Source: an uncultured bacterium
GTDB lineage: Bacteria > Verrucomicrobiota > Kiritimatiellia > RFP12 > UBA1067
Length of the DNA stretch: 6,572 nt
Reading direction: 5' to 3'
Assembly: GCA_900547945.1 (NCBI GenBank)
Contig: URIT01000155.1
Span: forward strand, 1-6,572
In this document: positions 1 through 4,918 of the stretch, one piece after another
Numbering within the stretch: position 1 is the stretch's first letter
How the letters are laid out: each line of letters starts with the position of its first letter
Notes under the pieces: model-generated
What the model saw: only the letters and a program-made list of their open reading frames with translations
The model's database searches: none
What the model was told of the DNA's origin: nothing
Translations under genes and position numbers: made by a program

Positions 1-2
1 TG

Positions 3-155
3 ACGCGCGTGCTGGAGCGCATCGACGCGCTCTTGGACCCGAGGCGCGTGGAGGAAGCAACCATGCTCGCCTCCTGGCGCGCGCGGTACGCCCGCGCCGT
101 CACGGGTCGGACGGCGGCGAGGTGGCGCGACCGGCTCTTTCGGCGCGTCGGGTAG
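3..155 (+). CDS. C-terminal fragment of an unrecognised protein, cut by the window edge
   Basis: The window opens inside an open frame that runs from base 3 to a TAG stop at 153-155, giving 50 residues. About 46 of the 50 codons end in G or C, matching the strong third-position bias of the other genes here, and this is the main reason to believe it. The visible tail is basic and rich in Arg, Ala and Leu, and probably helical (for example LERIDALLDP, then SWRARYARAV). It has no membrane segment and no motif I recognise. The gene points towards the minus-strand gene ending at 366, so the two are convergent. A short hairpin begins on the last base of its stop codon. The family cannot be named from this fragment. 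Confidence 0.55.
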   Translation, partial: TRVLERIDALLDPRRVEEATMLASWRARYARAVTGRTAARWRDRLFRRVG

Positions 156-168
156 GCGTTCGGACGCC
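155..168. repeat. Short hairpin at the end of the plus-strand gene
   Basis: GGCGT and ACGCC form a perfect 5-bp stem around a TCGG loop, starting on the last base of the upstream stop codon. The core 11-mer GCGTTCGGACG (156-166) recurs exactly at 207-217. No T-run follows on the plus strand, so it is not a classical intrinsic terminator, although it could act as a 3'-end stabiliser. Confidence 0.4.
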
Positions 169-181
169 ATGCACAGGCCAC

Positions 182-209
182 GGTCGCGCGGGAGCGCGAC
201 CCTCCCGCG
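182..209. repeat. Two overlapping, mutually exclusive hairpins in the convergent gap
   Basis: GGTCGCGC (182-189) pairs perfectly with GCGCGACC (194-201) around a GGGA loop. CGCGGGAG (187-194) pairs perfectly with CTCCCGCG (202-209) around a 7-base loop. The two 8-bp stems share bases, so only one can form at a time. The sequence is palindromic, so both strands can fold. There is no T-rich tail. It may end transcripts of either convergent gene, or be a copy of a dispersed palindromic element. High GC makes chance stems more likely. Confidence 0.45.
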
Positions 210-285
210 TTCGGACGTCCCGCGCCGGGGGCGGCGCGCGCCGGGCCCATGTGGACGCCGCGTGCCGGGCCTGATTGCAATACGT

Positions 286-365
286 TGCGGTCCCCGGAAT
301 GGTTGCGCTCCCACGCAGTCGATGGGCGACCGGGGAATGGAGCGACTCCATTCGACCAGACCGCA
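286..365. repeat. Nested inverted repeats just downstream of the 366-1445 gene
   Basis: An outer inverted repeat, TGCGGTC (286-292) and GACCGCA (359-365), abuts the stop codon of the minus-strand gene. Inside it is a perfect hairpin, GAATGGAG (335-342), loop CGA, CTCCATTC (346-353). A smaller stem, GTCG (318-321) and CGAC (327-330), also lies inside. GGAATGG at 296-302 followed by GCGCTCCCAC at 305-314 looks like a half-copy of the 335-353 palindrome. The position suits a transcript 3' end for the minus-strand gene, but no T-run is present. Confidence 0.5.
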
Positions 366-1445
366 TCACTTCGCCACGAAAGCGAGGCCGGGGACCAAGG
401 CCGCGCAGGTGCGCTGCTCGGCGAGGAGACGGCGATAGGACGAATCCTCCTCCAGCGTCTTCAGCTCCCCGGCATGTGCCGCCTTCCAGTCCCGGTAGGC
501 GCGATTGGCCTCCTGGGCGGCCGTGCGCAGGCGGGTCAATTCGTACGTCCACGTACGCCGCTCGTCATCCGAAAGCGTCTGCGGGCCGCCGGGGAGCTTC
601 TCGAACGCGGCGGCCTTCTCGCGGAACGCCCGCGTCGCCGCGACGGCCCGCGCCAGATGCGGGCACTTCTCGCCATTCGCGCGGACGAGCGCCGTGCGCA
701 GACGCTCGATTTCGCCGGCACATTCATAGAAACGCCGCAGAGCCTCCAATTGGCGGGGTGACAGGCTCTCGGGAGATCCCGAGAAAGCCTTCACGTCCTC
801 CACGGGCAGGAGCAGGGGCAGCCGCACCAGCAGGTTCTTCGGCGGGATGTACCCCGACAGGACGAGCCGTCCCGTGCGGTCGCGCATCCGCCGTTCCACG
901 ATGAAATACGTCCCGCCCGGCAGGGTCTTCCACACATCGCCGTCGATGTGGCGGATTTCCGCCTCGTGCGTGAGCATGCACCACGTCGCATGGTCGGGAT
1001 CGGCCACCTGCACGCCGCAGCTTTCGGGCGGGGGGCATGCAGGATCCGGCCGGGGGACATGCCGGGCACACGGTTCCGCAATCTGCGCGGGAGGCTGCGC
1101 GACGGCCTCGGGAAGCGCCTGCGCGTAGCCGAACGCCTCCTTCTGCCGTTCGGGCGTCTTCGGCGGACGCGCCGCCGCACCGTGTACCGGCGCGCGAAGC
1201 CGCTGTGCCGCCTCCACGCCCATTTGGCGGACAGACGGCGGCATCTGCCGTACAAGCCAGGGGCCTCCCCGTACGACGAGAACGGACAGCACGGAGCCCA
1301 CAATCAACCCCAAGGGAAGCCAATCGCGCAAACGGCCCGTCCGCCGACGCGCGTGCAGAAAGCGTTCGACCTGTCCATGCCGCACAACAATCCTCGGCGG
1401 CTTCCACCGACGGGACGTCCCGTCGGTCGGACCGTTCGTGCTCAT
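366..1445 (-). CDS. Unrecognised single-pass membrane-anchored protein with a Cys-containing exterior domain
   Basis: This is a 359-residue protein that I cannot assign to a family. The start at 1445 was chosen because GGAGGAG lies 6 bases upstream. The longer start at 1460 would place that ribosome site inside the coding sequence and has none of its own. Residues 1-41 are basic (HARRRTGRLR at 31-40) and probably cytoplasmic. Residues 42-59 form one hydrophobic segment (LPLGLIVGSVLSVLVV). The remaining 300 residues should lie outside the membrane by the positive-inside rule. Residues 85-140 are a Pro/Ala-rich linker. Residues 145-220 are rich in potential beta strands and could be an SH3-like module (speculative). 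Residues 228-350 are charged, helical and probably coiled coil. All seven Cys (126, 137, 143, 156, 242, 261, 347) fall outside the membrane and could form disulphides. A terminator separates it from the operon to the right, so it is probably transcribed alone. I see no convincing promoter in the short gap before it. Confidence 0.75.
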   Translation of the reverse strand: MSTNGPTDGTSRRWKPPRIVVRHGQVERFLHARRRTGRLRDWLPLGLIVGSVLSVLVVRGGPWLVRQMPPSVRQMGVEAAQRLRAPVHGAAARPPKTPERQKEAFGYAQALPEAVAQPPAQIAEPCARHVPRPDPACPPPESCGVQVADPDHATWCMLTHEAEIRHIDGDVWKTLPGGTYFIVERRMRDRTGRLVLSGYIPPKNLLVRLPLLLPVEDVKAFSGSPESLSPRQLEALRRFYECAGEIERLRTALVRANGEKCPHLARAVAATRAFREKAAAFEKLPGGPQTLSDDERRTWTYELTRLRTAAQEANRAYRDWKAAHAGELKTLEEDSSYRRLLAEQRTCAALVPGLAFVAK

Positions 1446-1451
1446 GCGTTT

Positions 1452-1458
1452 CTCCTCC
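1452..1458 (-). promoter_or_regulatory. Ribosome binding site that sets the start of the 366-1445 gene
   Basis: On the minus strand GGAGGAG is followed by the 6-base spacer AAACGC and then ATG at 1445-1443. This strong Shine-Dalgarno match overlaps the in-frame upstream ATG at 1460-1458, which therefore is unlikely to be the true start. Confidence 0.7.
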
Positions 1459-1512
1459 ATGCCGGCACCGTTCCCCTCGCGGTTCCCAGCCCAAGCTCCC
1501 TCAAAAGCCTCT

Positions 1513-1558
1513 CTTGAAGAAAGGAACCCCGACCACGACGGCCGGGGTTCCCCTCAAG
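1513..1558 (-). terminator. Intrinsic terminator of the rubrerythrin/scaffold/GGGtGRT operon
   Basis: GGAACCCCG (1523-1531) and CGGGGTTCC (1543-1551) form a perfect 9-bp stem around an 11-base loop. Read on the minus strand the stem is followed by TTTCTT, a T-rich tail. TCAAG at 1554-1558 and CTTGA at 1513-1517 can extend the pairing beyond an internal loop. The hairpin starts 25 bases past the stop of the GGGtGRT gene. The plus-strand side (CCCTCAAG) has no T-run, so it should work mainly for minus-strand transcripts. It also separates this operon from the gene ending at 366. Confidence 0.8.
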
Positions 1559-1575
1559 CCTTGCCCCAACGGAAC

Positions 1576-2580
1576 CTAGGCCTTCTTCATGGCTTCCTCG
1601 ACGGCCACGGCCACCGCGACGGTCGCGCCGACCATCGGGTTGTTGCCCATGCCGATGAGGCCCATCATCTCGACGTGCGCCGGCACGGACGAGGAGCCCG
1701 CGAACTGCGCGTCGGAGTGCATGCGGCCCATCGTGTCCGTCATGCCGTAGCTGGACGGGCCGGCGGCCATGTTGTCCGGATGGAGCGTACGGCCCGTGCC
1801 GCCGCCCGAGGCGACGGAGAAGTACTTCTTGCCGTTCTCGACGCACCACTTCTTGTAGGTGCCCGCGACGGGATGCTGGAAGCGCGTCGGGTTCGTGGAG
1901 TTGCCCGTGATGGAGACGCCCACGTTCTCCAGCTTCATGATCTCGACGCCCTCCGGCACGTTGTCCGCACCGTAGCACCGCACGGCCGCGCGCGGTCCGT
2001 CGGAGAACGCCTTCTCCGAGACGATCTTCACCTGCTCGCGCGCATTGTCGAATTCGGTCTTCACGTAGGTGAAGCCGTTGATGCGCGAGATGATGTAGGC
2101 GGCGTCCTTGCCGAGGCCGTTCAGGATGACGCGGAGGTTCGTGCCACGCACCTTGTTCGCGTTGAGCGCGATCTTGATCGCGCCCTCGGCGGCGGCGAAG
2201 CTCTCGTGGCCGGCGAGGAAGCAGAAGCATTCCGTCGCGTCGTCGAGCAGCATCGCGCCGAGGTTGCCGTGGCCGAGGCCGACCTTGCGGTTCTCGGCGA
2301 CCGAGCCCGGCACGCAAAACGCCTGGAGGCCGATGCCGATCGCGGCGGCGGCGTCCTTCGCCTTCACGCAGCCCTTCTTGACCGCGATCGCCGCGCCGAC
2401 CGTGTAGGCCCACTTGGCGTTCTCGAAGCAGATCGGCTGGGTTTCCTCCACGATCTTGTAGGGGTCGATGCCCGCCTTGTCGCAGATCTCCTTGCACGCG
2501 TCGATGGACGGGATGCCGAATTCCTTGAGAGTGGCGAGGATCTTGGCCTCGCGCCGCTCGTAACCTTCAAACTGTGCCAT
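1576..2580 (-). CDS. GGGtGRT family protein, function unknown
   Basis: This 334-residue protein belongs to the GGGtGRT family, named after its signature, which is intact here as GGGTGRT at residues 259-265. The family is known mainly from anaerobes and, to my knowledge, has no assigned reaction. The protein is soluble, with no signal peptide; Ala/Gly-rich hydrophobic stretches lie near residues 60-90 and 305-330. Glycine-rich segments such as GLGHGNLGAM (101-110) and GMGNNPMVGA (310-319) resemble cofactor- or phosphate-binding loops, but that is inference. It has nine Cys (29, 33, 51, 71, 89, 118, 120, 202, 246), some of which could ligate metal. The start is supported by GGAAGGAA about 8 bases upstream. 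It is the last gene of the operon, 15 bases after the NifU-like gene, and is followed by a clear terminator. Pairing with that scaffold-like gene is a recurring arrangement for this family and suggests a role in Fe-S or iron metabolism. Confidence 0.9.
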   Translation of the reverse strand: MAQFEGYERREAKILATLKEFGIPSIDACKEICDKAGIDPYKIVEETQPICFENAKWAYTVGAAIAVKKGCVKAKDAAAAIGIGLQAFCVPGSVAENRKVGLGHGNLGAMLLDDATECFCFLAGHESFAAAEGAIKIALNANKVRGTNLRVILNGLGKDAAYIISRINGFTYVKTEFDNAREQVKIVSEKAFSDGPRAAVRCYGADNVPEGVEIMKLENVGVSITGNSTNPTRFQHPVAGTYKKWCVENGKKYFSVASGGGTGRTLHPDNMAAGPSSYGMTDTMGRMHSDAQFAGSSSVPAHVEMMGLIGMGNNPMVGATVAVAVAVEEAMKKA

Positions 2581-2595
2581 TGTGTGGTTCCTTCC

Positions 2596-3288
2596 TTATT
2601 CCTTGCGCGGGTCGATGTACTTGGCGGCACCGTCGAAACGGCCGTAGTGGCCCTTCGCCTTCTCCCACGCCTCGTTCGGGGACATGCCCTTCTTGATGAA
2701 GTCCGTCATCTTGCCGAACGACACGAACTCGTAGCCGATCACCTCGTCGTGTTCGTCGAGCGCCATGCGCGTGCAGTAGCCCTCGGTCATTTCGAGGTAG
2801 CGGGGGCCCTTCGCCTTCGTCGCGTACATCGTGCCGACCATCGAACGAAGCCCCTTGCCGAGGTCTTCGAGGCCCGCGCCGATCACGAGGCCGCCCTCGG
2901 AGAACGCCGACTGCGTGCGCCCGTAGACGATCTGGAGGAAAAGTTCGCGCATCGCCGTGTTGATCGCGTCGCACACGAGGTCGGTGTTGAGTGCTTCGAG
3001 GATCGTCTTGCCGACGAGGATCTCGGAGGCCATCGCGGCGGAGTGCGTCATGCCCGAGCAGCCGATCGTCTCCACGAGCGCCTCCTCGATCACGCCGTCC
3101 TTGACGTTCAGCGAGAGCTTGCAGGCGCCCTGCTGCGGCGCGCACCAGCCCACGCCGTGCGTGTAGCCGCTGATGTCCTTGATTTCCTTCGCCTGGACCC
3201 ACTTACCCTCTTCCGGGATCGGGGCAGGACCGTGGTTGCACCCCTTGGCCAACGGGCACTGGTGCTGGATTTCGGTCGAGTATACCAT
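2596..3288 (-). CDS. NifU/IscU-like iron-sulfur cluster scaffold protein, GGGtGRT-associated
   Basis: This 230-residue protein has a NifU N-terminal-like core at about residues 45-115. The core includes the cysteine loop TIGCSGMTHSA (C77), which aligns with the IscU Cys63 loop, followed by SEILVGKTILEAL, typical of that fold. Compared with classical IscU (about 130 residues) it carries an extra N-terminal Cys pair (C11 and C17 in CPLAKGC) and a C-terminal region of about 115 residues. Further Cys at 49, 56, 106 and 172 could bind metal or a cluster, but the classical HC motif near the IscU C-terminus is not evident. It may therefore not be a standard scaffold. The start has AAGAAGGAA a few bases upstream. 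It sits 29 bases after the rubrerythrin gene and 15 bases before the GGGtGRT gene with no terminator between, so the three are almost surely one transcript. It probably acts in the cytoplasm with the GGGtGRT protein; the exact role is unknown. Confidence 0.88.
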   Translation of the reverse strand: MVYSTEIQHQCPLAKGCNHGPAPIPEEGKWVQAKEIKDISGYTHGVGWCAPQQGACKLSLNVKDGVIEEALVETIGCSGMTHSAAMASEILVGKTILEALNTDLVCDAINTAMRELFLQIVYGRTQSAFSEGGLVIGAGLEDLGKGLRSMVGTMYATKAKGPRYLEMTEGYCTRMALDEHDEVIGYEFVSFGKMTDFIKKGMSPNEAWEKAKGHYGRFDGAAKYIDPRKE

Positions 3289-3317
3289 TTTGCTTTCCTT
3301 CTTGGTTGACGTTCAAA

Positions 3318-3866
3318 TCAGGCGAAATGGCGCTTGAGCAGGCCTTCGAAGCCGGCGCCGTGGCGGGCCTCGTCCTTGGCCATCTCGTGGACCGTGTCGT
3401 GGACGGCGTCGTAGCCGAGCGCCTTCGCGCGCTTGGCGAGTTCGAGCTTGCCCGCGCACGCGCCCTGCTCGGCCGCCGCGCGCAGTTCGAGGTTCTTCTT
3501 CGTGGACGTCGTGAGCACGTCGCCCAGCAGCTCCGCGAACTTCGCCGCATGCTCCGCCTCCTCGAACGCATAGCGCTTGTACGCCTCGGCGACCTCCGGG
3601 TAGCCTTCGCGCTCGGCCTGGCGGCTCATCGCGAGGTACATGCCCACTTCCGTGCATTCGCCCTGGAAGTTCATTTCGAGGCCCTTCACGACCTCCGCGT
3701 CGAGGCCCTTCGCCGCGCCGACCTCGTGCTCGCACGCCCACGCCATCTTGCCGGCGGCCTCCTTCACGATGAACTTCGCGCCGGGGCAGCCGCACTGCGG
3801 GCACTTTTCGGGGGGATTGTCGCCTTCATGGACATAGCCGCAAATCGGGCATACGTACTTCTTCAT
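3318..3866 (-). CDS. Rubrerythrin with N-terminal rubredoxin domain (NADH peroxidase type)
   Basis: This 182-residue cytoplasmic protein should reduce hydrogen peroxide to water, protecting an anaerobe during oxygen exposure. A rubredoxin-like FeS4 site lies at the N-terminus, with CPIC (6-9) and CPQC (22-25). A ferritin-like four-helix bundle follows from about residue 55. Probable diiron ligands are E70, E103 and H106 (in EEAEH), E133, and E166 and H169 (in DEARH). Rubredoxin placed first is the reverse-rubrerythrin order, as in the clostridial and Bacteroides proteins often called NADH peroxidase; classical rubrerythrin has it last. The frame stays open far upstream towards 4886, but the true start is the ATG at 3866. 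It has AAGGAG 9 bases before it, begins MKKYVCPICG like its homologues, and fits the family length. It is the first gene of the operon, with a sigma-70-like promoter upstream. Electrons would come from an NAD(P)H-rubredoxin/flavoprotein system not encoded here. Confidence 0.93.
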   Translation of the reverse strand: MKKYVCPICGYVHEGDNPPEKCPQCGCPGAKFIVKEAAGKMAWACEHEVGAAKGLDAEVVKGLEMNFQGECTEVGMYLAMSRQAEREGYPEVAEAYKRYAFEEAEHAAKFAELLGDVLTTSTKKNLELRAAAEQGACAGKLELAKRAKALGYDAVHDTVHEMAKDEARHGAGFEGLLKRHFA

Positions 3867-3934
3867 GTTTGCTGCTCCTTGGTCAGATGGACGGACCGAA
3901 ACACATTCGGGCCGCTGAAAGAAAGATGGGTGGT

Positions 3935-3963
3935 AGTATACGCGAAACCGGGGCGGAAAACAA
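3935..3963 (-). promoter_or_regulatory. Sigma-70-like promoter of the rubrerythrin operon
   Basis: On the minus strand a -35 element TTGTTT (3963-3958) lies exactly 17 bases from a -10 element TATACT (3940-3935), which matches five of six consensus bases. Transcription would start near 3928, giving a leader of about 60 bases. The leader contains a small 5-bp hairpin, CCGAA/TTCGG (3896-3910). This AT-rich block stands out against the GC-rich background. No recognisable PerR or Fur box was seen. Confidence 0.6.
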
Positions 3964-3979
3964 GCCGAAACGCGGGGCA

Positions 3980-4918
3980 TCAGACCCCGAGCGCCGCCAG
4001 CGCCCCGTCCACACCCTCCACGAGGGAAAGCGCGAGGTTCCGGTAGCGCCCCGTCGCAACCAGGCGCGCCAGGAGCGGGTAGACGGGCACCTCCTCCGTC
4101 CAGAAACGCCGCCCCACGAACACCATCGGGCTCGCGCAGCCCCGCGTGAGGTAGTGGTTCTGCATCGCCTCCTGAAAGACTTCCTGGAAGGTGCCGGCCC
4201 CGCCGGGCATGAAGACGATGCCGCCGTACGCCTCGCTGAGCAGCACGTCCTCGCGGATGCTGTTCTCGAAGAACTTGGCAATGTGGGTCGCGAACGGCGT
4301 GGAGGGTTCGTCGGGGAAGTGCCAGGTCGGCACCGCGAGGCTGACGGCGTTTCCCACGCGCGGGAAGCGCGCGCGCACGTCGAAGGCCGAGGCGAGCCAG
4401 TCCGCGCCCCCGTGGCCGGGAACCTGCGCGAGGCGCACAAGGGCCGCGTCCACGTCCGCCGGCCCGCGTCCCGCGAGCCAGGCGCCGAGGTGCGTCGCCT
4501 CCATCGCGCCGGGGCCGCCGCCGCCGATCATGAGCCGTCCCCGCTCGGTCAGGCGCTGCGCGAGCGTGACGACACGCCGATAGTCGGCATCGGTCCGCAG
4601 CAGGGCGTGGCCGCCCATCACGCCCACCACGGCGGCGCGGTCGAAGCCGCCGAGGAAGGCGTACATCGCCTTGCGGATGTGGTGGTCGTGGAGGGCGCGC
4701 GCCCACATCTCCACCGCCTCCGGATAGTTCGCGCCCGTCGCGGCGACGTGCCGCGCCACGCGCGCGTCGAGGCAGTCCGCGGGGTTCGCCGGGTTCCGGG
4801 CGTCGAAGAGCTCGTGCGCCGTGTAGAGGCGCGGACGCGCCACGTCGTAGGGCACCTCGGCGAGATACCGCACGGCCTCGCCCCACGCCGCCACGTCGAA
4901 CTGCGCCGGGTCAAACAT
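3980..4918 (-). CDS. LOG family Rossmann-fold protein (nucleotide 5'-monophosphate phosphoribohydrolase-like)
   Basis: This 312-residue protein carries both signatures of the LOG (lysine decarboxylase-like) family: IGGGGPGAMEA at 131-141 and the catalytic/phosphate motif PGGAGTFQE at 238-246. LOG enzymes cut the N-glycosidic bond of nucleoside monophosphates. They make free cytokinin in plants and some bacteria, and act as purine nucleosidases (PpnN) in E. coli. The Rossmann core spans about 93-300 and begins at AAVVGVMGG. About 90 extra residues precede it, making it longer than simple LOG proteins (about 190) but shorter than PpnN (454). The extension does not resemble a domain I can name. 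Its start overlaps the stop of the upstream activator gene by 8 bases, in ATGTTTGA. There is no good Shine-Dalgarno site, so translation is probably coupled. No clear terminator follows, so some readthrough into the rubrerythrin operon is possible. The substrate cannot be deduced. Confidence 0.85.
   Translation of the reverse strand: MFDPAQFDVAAWGEAVRYLAEVPYDVARPRLYTAHELFDARNPANPADCLDARVARHVAATGANYPEAVEMWARALHDHHIRKAMYAFLGGFDRAAVVGVMGGHALLRTDADYRRVVTLAQRLTERGRLMIGGGGPGAMEATHLGAWLAGRGPADVDAALVRLAQVPGHGGADWLASAFDVRARFPRVGNAVSLAVPTWHFPDEPSTPFATHIAKFFENSIREDVLLSEAYGGIVFMPGGAGTFQEVFQEAMQNHYLTRGCASPMVFVGRRFWTEEVPVYPLLARLVATGRYRNLALSLVEGVDGALAALGV

Noticed and set aside
274..281. ATTGCAAT palindrome in the convergent gap
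   Set aside because: An isolated 8-bp palindrome without flanking symmetry is expected by chance and has no promoter or operator context.
100..552. A 150-codon minus-strand frame continuing past the end of the 366-1445 gene
   Set aside because: It overlaps the palindrome-rich gap and two better-supported genes in other frames, and its translation is low-complexity Arg/Ala/Gly.
1438..3309. A 623-codon open frame on the plus strand
   Set aside because: It lies entirely opposite the GGGtGRT and NifU-like genes, which are clear family members. Long antisense frames are expected where third positions are nearly all G or C, and its translation is a low-complexity Arg/Val/Asp/His mix.
3953..3966. 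GG-N10-GC spacing resembling a sigma-54 promoter before the rubrerythrin gene
   Set aside because: Only the GG and GC dinucleotides and one further base match; the rest of the TGGCAC and TTGC boxes does not. The sigma-70-like promoter in the same place is a better explanation.
3867..4886. Upstream extension of the rubrerythrin frame, giving a 522-residue fusion
   Set aside because: The added part is a shadow of the LOG gene in another frame. The ATG at 3866 has a good ribosome site and matches the usual start and length of the family.
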